Assembly: GCA_025201805.1 (NCBI GenBank)
Contig: MU619309.1
Span: forward strand, 77,478-110,840
Length of the DNA: 33,363 nt
Source: Parasitella parasitica
Taxonomy: Eukaryota > Mucoromycota > Mucoromycetes > Mucorales > Mucoraceae
Direction: 5' to 3'
In this document: in pieces, positions 20,240 to 31,467 of the stretch
Layout of the letters: each line of letters opens with the position of its first letter
Position numbering within the stretch: the stretch's first letter is position 1
Position numbers and translations under genes: made by a program
The notes under the pieces: model-generated
Database searches by the model: none
What the model was told of the DNA's origin: nothing
Seen by the model: only the letters and a program-made list of their open reading frames with translations

Positions 20240-21527
20240 ATGAAGAAAGAAGGTATCAAATCTTACTACCAGGCTAAAATTGAAGAATGCGAATTAGTCA
20301 TGAATGAAAAGTCTCAAGATTTGAGACGTTTGGAGGCACAAAGGAATGCTTTAAACGCCAAAGGTATACTTTGCAGAACGAAATTCTTGATTTAAGACTA
20401 CTCACCGCTTTCAAAAGTTCGTCTCTTGAAAGAAGAGCTTCAATTATTACAAGAGCCTGGATCTTATGTTGGCGAAGTTGTCAAGGTGATGGGCAAGAAG
20501 AAGGTCTTGGTTAAGGTATGTTGTTTTCTGCGATAGCGACCCACATGGATTCAAACAAAGGAACATGTAGGTTCATCCTGAAGGAAAGTTTGTCGTTGAT
20601 CTCGGTGCAGACATTGATGTTGCGCAATTAACACCAACAACCCGCGTGGCCCTCCGCAACGACTCTTATCAACTTCACAAAGTATTACCCAACAAAATCG
20701 ACCCTCTTGTATCTCTCATGATGGTCGAGAAAGTGCCTGATTCTACATATGAAATGGTAGGTGGTCTTGACCAGCAAATCAAGGAAATAAAGGAAGTGAT
20801 TGAACTACCTGTCAAACACCCTGAACTCTTTGAAGCACTTGGCATTGCGCAACCCAAAGGTGTTTTGCTGTACGGTCCACCTGGTACCGGTAAGACGCTT
20901 TTGGCCAGAGCTGTCGCCCATCACACAGATTGTCGCTTTATTCGTGTGTCTGGTTCAGAATTAGTGCAGAAATATATCGGTGAAGGTAGTCGAATGGTTC
21001 GCGAACTTTTTGTAATGGCCAGAGAGCATGCTCCTTCGATTATTTTCATGGATGAAATTGATTCCATTGGCTCGGCTCGTATGGAGAGTGGCGGCGGTGG
21101 TGATTCTGAAGTACAAAGAACCATGCTCGAGTTGCTGAATCAATTGGATGGCTTTGAAGCGACAAAAAACATCAAGGTCATTATGGCAACCAATCGTATA
21201 GATATTTTAGATCCTGCATTACTACGTCCTGGACGTATTGATCGTAAGATTGAATTCCCTCCTCCAAGCGAGGAGGCTCGTGCTGACATTTTGAAGATTC
21301 ACTCTCGCAAGATGAACTTGACTCGTGGCATTAATCTTCGTAAAATTGCAGAAAAGATGAGCGGAAGTAGTGGTGCGGAGGTCAAGGCTGTCTGTACAGA
21401 AGCCGGTATGTTTGCTCTGCGTGAGCGCCGTGTTCACGTTACTCAGGAAGACTTTGAGATGTCTGTTGCAAAAGTCATGAAGAAGGATTCCGATGCAAAT
21501 ACCAGTTTGAAGAAACTTTGGAAGTAG
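20240..21527 (+). CDS. RPT6: 26S proteasome regulatory ATPase Rpt6 (PSMC5/Sug1)
   Basis: One of six AAA+ ATPases of the proteasome base, which unfold ubiquitinated substrates and open the 20S gate. Exons 20240-20363, 20418-20515 and 20571-21527 give 392 residues; introns are 54 and 55 nt. The N-terminal coiled coil ([34 protein letters not shown]) and [19 protein letters not shown] match Rpt6 rather than the other Rpt subunits. Walker A GPPGTGKT is at about 176-183 and Walker B IIFMDEID at about 230-237. The second region of homology reads [20 protein letters not shown]. The C-terminus is KKLWK; Rpt6 proteins end in a similar WK pair. It is slightly shorter than yeast and human Rpt6 (about 405) at the N-terminus. 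The ATG at 20240 is the first, so the shortness may be real. Confidence 0.97.
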
Positions 21528-21534
21528 ACTCGCT

Positions 21535-21540
21535 AATAAA
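21535..21540 (+). terminator. Poly(A) signal AATAAA of Rpt6
   Basis: AATAAA 7 nt after the Rpt6 stop codon. On the opposite strand the convergent gene has its own AATAAA overlapping its stop codon at 21568-21573. Confidence 0.45.
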
Positions 21541-21568
21541 ATACATATATACATATATATACAACTGT

Positions 21569-22332
21569 TTATTTCTGTTCCTTTTTCAGCTTTTTCTCTA
21601 ACTCTGCCAGCTCTGCCTCTAATGTTTGCAATTTGGTATCTAATAATTCATTGTATTCATCTTCTGAAAGCTGATGGATGGGGAACCACGAGGGCAGATT
21701 AATATACTTTAGCAGACTAAATCCCGTCTTTTTCTGCTCCTCTTGCATGTTGTTCTGCCTCATTGTAAATTGGAATTTAGAATCATCCAATTTGCCGCTC
21801 TCCAAGATGGATTCCTGACGCCAATTGTTTCCTGCAGTGAAAACTGCCTGAATGCCTGTGCAGAGGGTACCAAACATTACAGCTCCTGAAATCATGCTCT
21901 TTGGCCCTTTGTATGCTGCTGATAACAGGCCTCCAGTAGTGACTCCTGCCATGGCACTACTGAATAATGCATCAAAGTCTCTGGTTTGTGAGTCTTTTAA
22001 TCCAAATTGTGCGTTTTTCTGTCGCTGGTAAGTGATGAATGTTTCTCTGACCACTGTCGCAAAGAGATGTCAGTCCAATATGTTTCATAATTGTATAAGA
22101 ATAAACCTACAGAAAAATGTAGCTCCAAAGACTCCACAATTTAAGCCTGTCGATACAGTCCATTGCTTTACGGGTGCATTCTTGAGAACAGCGATCGTAG
22201 CGCCTGTGGATGCACCTGCCAATGCTATATTCAACGAATGTCAACAAAAAGTAATTGCATCCCATAAAACGACATACCAACTAGTCCTGATCCAACAAGG
22301 ACGGTCTTTGCCGTGTCACTCTTTCTACTCAT
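21569..22332 (-). CDS. Tim17/Tim22/Tim23-like mitochondrial membrane protein
   Basis: Exons 22332-22278, 22224-22111 and 22053-21569 give 217 residues; introns are 53 and 57 nt. The first ~150 residues contain several Gly/Ala-rich hydrophobic stretches: TVLVGSGLVALAGASTGATIA, VSTGLNCGVFGATFFLVRET, LFSSAMAGVTTGGLLSAAY and SGAVMFGTLCTGIQAVF. Small-residue-rich helices with a G(X)nG pattern and a charged loop RETFI are typical of the Tim17 superfamily, found in protein-import channels and complex I subunits. The last ~30 residues are a Glu/Lys coiled coil. I cannot place it with Tim17, Tim22, Tim23 or an accessory complex I subunit; a mitochondrial inner-membrane role is inferred. It converges on Rpt6 with 41 nt between stop codons. 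Confidence 0.75.
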
Positions 22333-23235
22333 ATACTTTTTGTTATACCAGGGGTAAATAGTATGTGTAAAGCACATTAGAAATCATGTCAAAAACTGCT
22401 CTTTATTACCGAGTAATTCGAGTCACAGGGGAGTACAATTGCAATCCTGGATTAGCATTCGACATCGATTGTTGATCATAGTATGATTTTAATACAACGG
22501 TATACATGAAACAGTAGTCAAACGATGCAGAATAATCGCATCGAAATGGCATTAAAATGTGTCAAACAGCGTATCTGTTAAACAAGTACGTTTGTAGCTT
22601 TTGAGGTTTTTTCACAAGCTCAAGTATTTTTTTTTTTTCAACAGAATCCTGATTATACTTGACAAATACCTGATTTTATATTTTTCTCGGTCTTTCTGTT
22701 AATGCTTCATGTTGCAAATGTTGGTATAATGAGGGCAAAAATAAACCGGCACTGTGATATCGAACGCTGCCGGGATGCTTGACGGCATCTGCTTTTGGAC
22801 TAAACGGATACTTACATTTGCACACTGTATAGTGTGCGCCAGTGTGCGCTACGGTGAGTAACAGTAAACCGATGAAGGACTATGCGTAAACAACGCAACT
22901 CGTGAGACATGGCTGTCAGTTAAAAAAAAAAAGGGCACATTCTTCAATATGCATGCATAAAACACCACCGTTACTTTTTGCAAGCAGCATCATGGCATCT
23001 TGCCCATGTAGCAAGTAAAGAAAATGCTAACTTACCGTACGGCATGCTTCCCTCTTGGACCTGATTTCAACAGGGATTTTGAACCTTTGCTTGAGGAAAC
23101 TTAGTCACCTGCAATGCTTCACTTTTTTACCTTCTTCACAAGCCTCAAATTTTTTTTTGACAAATTTAAAGAACCCATTTTGATTGATATTTCTTTTTTT
23201 TTTTGTATTTTTCAAATAGACAACATCATAAAATC
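22333..23235. other. Upstream region shared by divergent Tim17-like and bystin genes
   Basis: About 900 nt. It has a perfect 7-bp inverted repeat (22820-22837, GCACACT/AGTGTGC) followed by a second copy of AGTGTGCGC at 22841-22849. T-runs near 22627-22638, 23151-23158 and 23192-23203 precede the bystin start. No coding sequence or RNA gene was recognised. Confidence 0.55.
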
Positions 23236-24735
23236 ATGGGTAAAGATTCCAGCAAGCATGTGGGTAATCGCCCTCAACGCCATGATCCTTTGCATGTGCA
23301 ATTGGCTGACATGCCTGAGAATAACACCTTGAAAAAGGCCACCCGTCAGAAATTTGTAGATCGTAATAACAGAGCAGAGGAAGCGGGCGAGGTAAAAACC
23401 CAAATAATAATAAAAAAATAAAAAAATAAAAAGTAAAAAATTATATCACTTTGATTACTGACACATTATGTAGGAATACTTGGACGCCAAACTTTCCAAA
23501 AAGATTTTGAAAATCGCTAGAGAGCAGCAAGAACAAATCGAAAAGCAAAATGAGGACGAAGAAGAAAGGTACAATGGAAAGATCCCGCCTTGCAAATCAT
23601 GTGCTGACATTGTCGCCTTTCTTTTAGAGATTCTTCTGTAAAAAATAAATATCCCTTGGGCTTTGAGATTGATGAAGAAGAAATTGAGGAGATTGACCAA
23701 TACGCAAATTACGAAGAGTTAGAAATCGATGCAGCAGATGCTGATGTGCTAGAAAAGTTTCTGCCCAGTGCGCCAAGAGAGAAAAAGACATTGGCAGATT
23801 TGATTATGGAAAAGATCAATGAAAAGAACGCAGCTGAAGCTAGAGAAGCCCATGAAGGCGAAGACGAGCTATCGCCTTCTGTCAATCCCAAGGTCGTCGA
23901 AGTATACACAAAGTAGGTGATACATCATTTTTAGATGATGCATAAATTTTCTAACGACATGTGCAGAGTGGGTCAGTTATTAAGTCGCTATAAATCTGGC
24001 AAGTTACCCAAGGCCTTCAAGATCATCCCTTCGCTAGGAAACTGGGAAGAAATTCTTTACTACACTGCACCTGAAAACTGGACACCTCATGCTACGTATG
24101 AAGCTACCCGTATGTTTGTCTCTAATTTGAAAGCTAGACAAGTCCAACGTTTCTTTTCGCTTGTGCTCTTGGATCGTGTCCGTGATGACATTGCTGAAAA
24201 CAAAAAGTTGAGCTATCATCTCTATTTGGCCCTCAAAAAGGGACTCTATAAGCCTGCTGCTTTCTTTAAGGGTATTCTTTTCCCTCTCTGTGAGTCTGGT
24301 AACTGTACATTGAAAGAAGCTGCCATCCTCGGCAGTGTCCTCACAAAAGTATCTATTCCCGTTTTGCATTCCTCTGCTGCCATCTTACGTTTGGCTGAAA
24401 TGGAGTACACTGGCCCAAACTCCTTGTTCATTCGTATTTTGCTCGACAAAAAGTACGCTTTACCCTTCAAGGTTGTTGATGCTCTTGTGATGCATTTTGC
24501 TCGTTTCATGAACGATCCTCGTGATATGCCTGTGCTTTGGCATCAGTCCATGCTGGTGTTTGTTCAACGCTATAAGCAAGACTTGGTAGGTGAGCAGAAA
24601 GACATTTTATTAGAGGTTATGAAAAAGAAATATCACAATGGTATTTCTCCTGAAGTTCGTCGTGAAATTGTCCATTCTCAAGCAAGAGATGAAATGTTGG
24701 CCGAAAAAGACGACGATATCATGATGATGGAGTAA
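23236..24735 (+). CDS. ENP1: Bystin / Enp1, 40S ribosome assembly factor
   Basis: Bystin (yeast Enp1) is a nuclear/nucleolar protein in the pre-40S particle, needed for 18S rRNA processing and export of the small subunit. Exons 23236-23391, 23474-23568, 23628-23912 and 23967-24735 give 434 residues; introns are 82, 59 and 54 nt. Residues 1-180 are charged and disordered, with an acidic patch ([20 protein letters not shown]) and the family motif [16 protein letters not shown]. The conserved bystin domain covers about 180-434, starting [18 protein letters not shown] and containing [37 protein letters not shown], and [17 protein letters not shown]. The last coding residues are acidic with several Met. 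Introns 1 and 3 begin GTAAAA and GTAGGT; intron 3 has a CTAAC branch-like site. Confidence 0.97.
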
Positions 24736-24938
24736 AACCTTCTTGCAACCCACGAAACTCTCCCTCCCCCCTCCCCCCCTCCTCTTCCTCCTTTGCTTCT
24801 CTAATTTTTGCACATATTCTATATATAAAGATCATTTCCCACATTAACAAAAAGATGCTTAGTATATATATTTTATTAAAAAAAAAAGTATATTATATTT
24901 TTGTATATAAAATGTGTGATTATTGCTTTGTTTATGGT

Positions 24939-27037
24939 TTATAATACGAGTGATGATGTTGGAGGTGGCGGTGGAGATTGTGCAGGCTGTGGTGGAGGAG
25001 GCGACAGTTGTTGCTGTTGATTAGCTGCTAATTTTTTACCTTTGAGCATGTTCTTTAGTGCTCTCAAAGCAAAGACAGTTAAACCAATTCCGGCCCAATC
25101 TTCGTCATGTAAATCACGCAAATCGCCAACTGTCATGATATCTTGGTTTTGTAACTTTCTAGCCCATTCATGTGCTTTGTCTGCCCCACGGTGTGACGCT
25201 TGAGCACAATCTGCAACAAACACACCGATATCCGTGTCATCTGAATATTCTGCAAAAAGAGTATCAGCATCAGCCTGTATATAAATACACAAAAACGAAA
25301 CATACCATCCAATATGTGATTGACAAGCTTTTCCCTCTCTTCTTGAGTGTGTCCATTTGTTATCGGCAAACTGGAGGACACGGTTTCGCTTAATCCGGTC
25401 TCTGATAAAGACGTAGGCGACTTTAACTCTTCCAGTTCTCGTAAATTCTTCAGAGCCTCCCGATATCTAGTTTCGGCGGCACGAGCTCTGTTTTCAAAAT
25501 CATCACATTTTTGCTCGATTTCAAGCACACGATCAGTGGCATGATTCAAGTCCTCACGAGTGCGATCTAATTCGTTACGGATATCGCTTTCTCGTCTCCA
25601 GACAGATCTGCGCACTTGCTCAGCTTGCTCGGATTCTGTAGGCTTATCAATGTCACGCAGTATACGGTTGATTTCCTTTGTGATATGGTGCTGATAGCGT
25701 TCAGGCAACACTTGCTCTTCGATCATTTCCCGCACGACTTCCTCAGCAGTGTCTGTCTCCACATTAAAGTCGAACTTGACGGACAGTTTGTCCATACCCT
25801 TGAACACCACTTGAAGCGTAAGATGAACGTTGTCTGGATCCGCAGCCAACAGCACAACATCGGGCTCCACTGCCAGAAATGAATGTTCCAGAATTTCCTG
25901 TGCTGACATACGTTCATCTTCGTTGCTAAGACAATTTTCAATGACATTCAATACTTCGGGATTTTGCACCTTCAGGAGACAAGCAGGTTTAATGCCCTTG
26001 AATGAATGAACACGAAAATTAATCAAGTGATATCATGCTACGAGAAGAATACTTACAGCAGAGACCTTTTTGTAAATCTGTGCCGCATTTTTGCATTCGC
26101 CGTACGGGTATTCACCTGTTGCCATTTCCAGCAAACACATACCGAACGCATAGATGTCGACCTTTTCGTTATAGCCCTGTTCCTCGTACATCTCTGGAGC
26201 CATGAACTCGGGAGTGCCGATGACTGTGTACTTTTTACCCAGCTTCATTTCTGCCGTGCCCATGTCGCCAATCTTGACTTCGCCGTGAGCGCCATTGATA
26301 AAGATGTTGTCGCACTTGATGTCTCGATGGATGATGGGAGGATTGTGGCCGTGCAGATAAGCCAGCCCCTTGAGGATTTGACGTGACCAACGTTTGATGA
26401 TCTTGAGGTTTGGAAGTGGTGCCAGCTTCCTAATGTATTCACGAAGCGTGCCCGAAGTCATGAGTTCTGTGATAAAGACAAACTCGTTCTCACCGTACCA
26501 AGCATCGTGAAAGGCAATGATGTTGGGATGGCGAACCGATTTCAAAATCTGGATCTCATGCTCCAAGTCCTTGTTGTTTGGCGATTGCATGGATTGCATT
26601 GTGTTCCATGCAACTTCGTAGCCTTCTTCACGATCAATGGCTTTGTAGACTACTTTATACGCTCCTTTACCGAGCAGTGTGTTGAGCTTTACGTATCTTT
26701 CATTAGGAGACACTTCCACCACCTTCTCGACGTCATGCGAGCTGGATTGGTCGTTTATCTCGGTGTGTGGCGGGATGCCGTAAGCGCTGTCCAATGTACT
26801 GCGATGCTGAAATGATGTACGCGTGGGGTAACTGTGGTATAGCTCATCTGGGCTTTGCTGATTTGTTATGGTATCGTTGGCACTAAACGACTGTGAGAGT
26901 GGTGCATAATAGTTGGAATATTCTTCGTTGGTTTTATTGTCGTTGAACTGTGGTGTTGCAACACTGTCTGAGCTAAAGCGAACGTGTAGGCTATTGCTTC
27001 GCTCCAGCGATTGTTGCTGCTGATTATCAGAAGACAT
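24939..27037 (-). CDS. WNK-type Ser/Thr protein kinase with coiled coil and SAM-like tail
   Basis: Exons 27037-26057, 25996-25306 and 25249-24939 give 660 residues; introns are 60 and 56 nt. Residues 1-110 are polar with a Gln run. The kinase domain spans about 115-368. The usual ATP-binding Lys of strand beta-3 is missing (EVAWNTM), and a Lys sits in the glycine-rich loop instead (GKGAYKVVYKA, Lys128), the defining WNK feature. Other motifs: HRDIKCDNIF (237-246), DMG in place of DFG (258-260), GTPEFMAPE (274-282). Residues about 384-425 resemble the WNK/OSR1 C-terminal autoinhibitory fold (LQVVFKGMDKLSVKF). A coiled coil follows at about 460-520. Residues about 580-630 (DIMTVGDLRDLHDEDWAGIG) look like a SAM domain, followed by Pro/Gln repeats. 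WNK kinases in animals and plants sense chloride and osmotic state; the role here is unknown. Confidence 0.9.
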
Positions 27038-27440
27038 GATTTGTATTTTGAACAAACAGAGAGACGAAAAAAAAAAAAAAAAAAAAAAGCAATCTTGGTT
27101 TTTTAAAGGGTTTTGTTCGAGAATTCGATAAAGAATTAGCTCTAGTGAATTCTACGTATGCAATACAAATTCAACGTCGTATTAGTATTTATTTATTTGG
27201 GAGGAAAGAGAAGGGAGAGAAAGAAAAAATGAATTTCGAAAGAAGAAGACGAAGAAGAAACCGAAAAAACAAAACAAAACAAAAAAAAAAAAAAGGTTTT
27301 GTGTTGGGTCGAATGACGCTTAGAACTAGGCTCTGGTTCCAAGCAATTTCCTTTTAACGCTTGGTGGTACTTGAAGACCTGACAGACCCGTTTGATAATA
27401 TCCAAATTACATAATATCCATGTAACACCAGAGAGTTGAT
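27038..27440. other. Upstream region of the WNK-like kinase, after CHMP7-like gene
   Basis: About 400 nt. A run of 22 A at 27067-27088 (T-run in the sense of the kinase gene) lies 30 nt before the kinase start codon. Purine-rich A/G runs occur at 27200-27294. Open stretches here are low-complexity Arg/Lys or Ser/Phe and not credible genes. Confidence 0.6.
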
Positions 27441-28965
27441 TCAAGCCAGCTCTTTGATTTTTATTCTTTTGCTTGGCTGATTCAAAGATGACAACACATT
27501 TTGAAGGCGTAGCAGCTCGGATTCCGTATTAATTGGCTGGGCCAGACTAACAGATTCCTTGGTGCTGGTCTTATTGTCAGCAGACATGATGGAATCCAAC
27601 TCATTTTCCAGTTCCTCGTTTGTTATTCCTGTGGTTTGATTGAATATCTCCTCGCTTCCCAGTGCAATTGCTTGTTCAACCGCATTTTGGTCTTCCAACG
27701 TGTCTTTTAGCTTATCCATCGTCTCTGCTACCTCATCTTTACCACTCAGCAGCAACCTCAGAGTGTTTGCGCCAATGTTGAATGCCTCGATTACTTGCAA
27801 ATCATTCTGCGATGTTTCTATCTTTAGTAAAATGGTCTCCATGGTCTCCAATGTTTTCAGTCTTTGCTCTAATATCTCTTCAATGTGCTTCTTTTTTCGC
27901 AGCATGTATACGGCTTGGAGCTTTTTATTCTCTGTATTGTATTCTCTAGTCAATCTCAGGAATCTACACAAGGTTTCTTTCTGTTATCAGTAAAACAATC
28001 AACTCGTTCAATATGCCAGCGCATTACTCTTCGCTCTTTGTTTGCAATTCATCCACCTGCTTATGCAATGTGGAACAAGCAGTCTTCAAATTGGCAATTG
28101 CTTTATCGTTTTCTGTGATTTTGGCATTCACTTTGACGGCTTCGTTTCTGTGTGGAAATTTGATTACCGTGCTGGTTGCTCCAAATGCTTGTGTCGTATC
28201 AGCAATGGCAACACCGAAACAGTGATGCAAGTAGCGAAGTATAATCCACAGATCCATGTCGCTTAACCGTACAATTGTCTCTTGGTGGCAAAAAATGGTG
28301 CTGTATTCACCCCGAAACTCTAAAAATGTAAACAGGTTGTCTAGAGAGCTGCACAAGGGTTTACTGTAATGCTTTTGGACGATTAGTTTGGAGTATTCGC
28401 GCACTGTTGGTAAAACAATGTACACATGTGATGGCGTTTCTGGTATAACCCAACGGTAAGGTGTGTAGTAGATCCATTGGAGCCATGTCAATGTGTTGCT
28501 AGATGGGTTGTGGGCTTGGATCGGGTACTGCTTCTCGTATTCTTTCTGCACCATCAAGTCATAAGTCTTTTCAACCATATCTTGCTAAAAAAACAATGCC
28601 ATATAAACACAAATGCTGTTGGTACATCTTTTTTTTTAACAAAGTACACTTACAACAACATAATCGAGTGAAAGTGGTTTTCCATTTTGTGACCGATAGA
28701 ATAAATCAGCAAGTTCGTTTTTGTCTAAAAAGCAGCCGTGGTCCTTGGTTGTTAAATAGCCATGTAAATTGCAATCGAGAATAACTGCCCTCCAGTAATT
28801 CACATTGGCATCATACCCGTAGCTGTTTAGAAGTTTGAGCTTTGAAAAGTCAGAGTAAAGCGATAACAGTCGATCTGTGGCTTTCTCTCGATCAAAGTCT
28901 ACGTATTGTGATGATAAGTATTCTTGTAGACGTGATACACGCTCTGTAAAGGGGTTGTTGTTCAT
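27441..28965 (-). CDS. CHMP7-like ESCRT-III protein (Snf7 domain)
   Basis: Exons 28965-28654, 28584-28028 and 27963-27441 give 463 residues; introns are 69 and 64 nt. The N-terminal half (about 1-230) resembles the winged-helix region of CHMP7, with PYRWVIPETPSHVYIVLP in the middle. The C-terminal half is a helical Snf7 domain: VKVNAKITENDKAIANLKTA, LRKKKHIEEILEQRLKTLET, then GANTLRLLLSGKDEVAETMD, and an acidic C-terminal part. A tandem arrangement of N-terminal winged helix and Snf7 is typical of CHMP7 (yeast Chm7), which acts at the nuclear envelope in sealing and quality control. Other ESCRT-III proteins such as Vps20 or Vps24 are about 220 residues. The family is clear, but exact orthology would need a tree. 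It lies head to tail with the WNK gene, 403 nt apart. Confidence 0.85.
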
Positions 28966-30594
28966 GTTTTGTATTTGGAGGAAAAAGTGTAGAAAGGGAA
29001 TCAGAGCAAACCTGAATATTTTATATGCATTTTGAGGATGTTTGTAGGGCTTGAAAATGAACTTGAAAGTCAATATCAATTCGCATAAATAAGGCTCATC
29101 CCAAAGAACCGTTTAGATTAGAGTGAAACATATACGAACGACTTTCTATATCTCTTGATATTATAATAATAGAAAAGCCTTAATAGAGGATATAAGTGTA
29201 TATATTTTTACGCTTGTGAGTTTCTCCATACCTAGCATGACATATGTGTCAAAACTTTTAGCAAGTTTTTACGCATTTCAAGGTTAGTATTTATTATGTT
29301 GTTGCACCATAGCTACTTACCATTAAGTAAGCAAAATCCCAATATATGACATGGAAAAAATATCTACTGGAATAAATCTATAGCTGAGATGTTTTAGAAT
29401 ATGAGCCCAAAAAGCTAGTTTTATACAGCTTATTGCTTTTTTCGCCCCTACTCTTGTCGAAATAATCGGTGATGCTAATAACTTTGTATATCACTGGTAT
29501 TTCTTTCACTAAAAATATTGCGTCGAGTCGACGCTATGTTTTCGAAGTTAGATCTCAATTCTATGGTTCTTTTATAAGATGAAATTCAAATCATCCAGGA
29601 ACATCTTACATAGATCACAATCATAAAGAACAAGCTAGTACGGATTTAAGAATTCGTGCCAATTGTTATGTCAAAATAAGTCAGTATAAATGAATCTGCC
29701 AAAGAGTTAAAGTTTATTAGAAATACATTTTTCGGATGAATTTATATAAACCAACATTATGTGCTAATATCATAATGTACGACTGTAACTATGGTGTAAT
29801 AATTCAAATTTCAGCACCATCTAAAAATTTCCACTGCCATGGATTGAGTTTTTTTATGATTTTCTAATTGTTATGTCGCCAAAATGCTAAAATCACGGAA
29901 GGGCACTCAGTAACTTTAAAAAAGCGTAAAATAACCAAATCAAGTACAAGGACGAATTTCCTCCTACCCGTTTAAAAGAGTATCCAAGCGTAAAAATTCG
30001 ACTTTAACCATGTGATCAATGATCTTGAACGAAAGATCACTTTTCATCACTACACCATCAAACAGAGATATCATCTAGCCAATGAGTAGCCTCAATTCAC
30101 TAATGGTTGAGCTGTAGGCAGGGCTCAAATAACTTGCTGGCCACGTCAGAAAGCTTTTTATTGCCTGGAGAGCTGAAAACTGTTGTTAAAGTTGGTTCGG
30201 CTTGACACAGTAAATTCTATGATGTGATTATATATACATAAGTGGAGTAAACTTTAAAATTATTGCCTGTTGCTCTAAATAATGTGAAATTATTTTACCC
30301 TTGATAAGAATTGTTGACACAGATCTCTCTGTACAGCAATTTTTGGGACATGTCAAGTATACTTAAGGCGATGAAGTATTAATCCGTGTTCGTTTTACTA
30401 GCTACACAATCAAAAATCGTCTGATTCTTTAAATACAGTTAAAATCATTGGCTGAATCTGTGCTTTTTTTTATTTTATAATGCACATAATGTGACATATG
30501 GGATAAATGAATGGGGTTGATTGAAAGTATATAAAAACCTTTAAGCATCGAGAAAAATACAGATTATTCTTTCCTTATCTCTTTATTTTAAAAA
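28966..30594. other. Gene-poor region between CHMP7-like and SRPBCC-like genes
   Basis: About 1.6 kb, AT-rich, holding 5' flanks of two divergently transcribed genes. A perfect 7-bp hairpin (TGATCTT, loop GAACGA, AAGATCA) lies at 30021-30040. No open frame with coding character and no RNA gene or transposon was recognised. Confidence 0.55.
30528..30537 (+). promoter_or_regulatory. TATA box of the SRPBCC-like gene
   Basis: TATATAAAAA 58-67 nt before the start codon at 30595, followed by an A/T and CT-rich leader. Sequence and distance fit a fungal TATA box. Confidence 0.5.
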
Positions 30595-31467
30595 ATGACT
30601 TTTATATCAACAAGCATAGCATTTCTCGTAGTGGTTTCCATCATCCTTCCAATATTTACCTATGTAATTGGCATGCTCATTCCAGCAAGCCATATAGTTT
30701 CTCGATCTGTGAATCTCAAGCTATCACCCGAAAGACTCTGGAAAATCCTAACTGATGTATCCAAGTATCCCGAATGGCAATCCAAGGTGCAAAAAGTGAC
30801 AATTCAAGAAGAAAAAGAAAGCCAAACGGTTTTTGTTGAGTATTCAACACGTAAGCGACACACTGTCATCATCCATCATGAAAGAGTGCCTTGCAAATGC
30901 TTGCTAAGAATCCTGGAAGAAAGACCTAGCATTGACGGACAAAAAAAGGTCCCCACATTTTCAGGTTCATGGACATTTGAAGTAACTCAAGATAAGGAAA
31001 CTGCAGATCAAGTGACATTGAAAATAACCGAGCAGGGTGTAATAAAGAAACCTATGGTTCGTGTTACTCATATGCTGCTATTTGGTTTCCATCGCAGGAT
31101 TGACAGATTTATTCATGATTTGCAAGCGCTAATTGCACAGCAAGATGCTTGTAAAGAACCACAAGAGCAAGAAAACTCTGAAGCGTCAAAAGTCATCAGC
31201 CACAGCAAGGATGCATTAGAGGGCGGGAAAGTGATGACCGAAGATCAGGAGTCATACGATACCACAGAGCTATTGAAAACAAACAGCGAAGAATATATCG
31301 CAAAGGAAGAGAATTTATCAGACAACGCAAATCTGCATGTAACCGCAGACAGTTCATCTGACCAGCAAACAGAACCAAATGACACATTGATGACCGAGTC
31401 AAAGCTAGTCAGTGGGTGGGATATTGTGAGTGCCATATGCGAAAGCCCGCCAAAAACGTCTGCGTGA
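30595..31467 (+). CDS. Membrane-anchored SRPBCC/START-like domain protein
   Basis: Single-exon gene of 290 residues. Residues about 7-29 form an N-terminal hydrophobic helix (FLVVVSIILPIFTYVIGML), a signal anchor. Residues about 38-185 resemble the SRPBCC/polyketide cyclase-like lipid-binding fold: VNLKLSPERLWKILTDVSKY, PEWQSKVQKV, then beta-strand-rich segments and SGSWTFEVTQDKETADQVTL, finishing with a helix RVTHMLLFGFHRRIDRFIHD. This 'ligand-binding cup' fold usually holds a hydrophobic small molecule. The last ~100 residues are acidic and disordered. I do not recognise a specific ortholog, so ligand and role are unknown. Lack of introns is notable beside intron-rich neighbours. The TATA box and leader support the first ATG. 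Confidence 0.8.
   Translation: MTFISTSIAFLVVVSIILPIFTYVIGMLIPASHIVSRSVNLKLSPERLWKILTDVSKYPEWQSKVQKVTIQEEKESQTVFVEYSTRKRHTVIIHHERVPCKCLLRILEERPSIDGQKKVPTFSGSWTFEVTQDKETADQVTLKITEQGVIKKPMVRVTHMLLFGFHRRIDRFIHDLQALIAQQDACKEPQEQENSEASKVISHSKDALEGGKVMTEDQESYDTTELLKTNSEEYIAKEENLSDNANLHVTADSSSDQQTEPNDTLMTESKLVSGWDIVSAICESPPKTSA

Noticed and set aside
22333-23235. tRNA gene in an intergenic region
   Set aside because: I checked intergenic stretches for GTTCRA-type B boxes with matching stems and found no cloverleaf.
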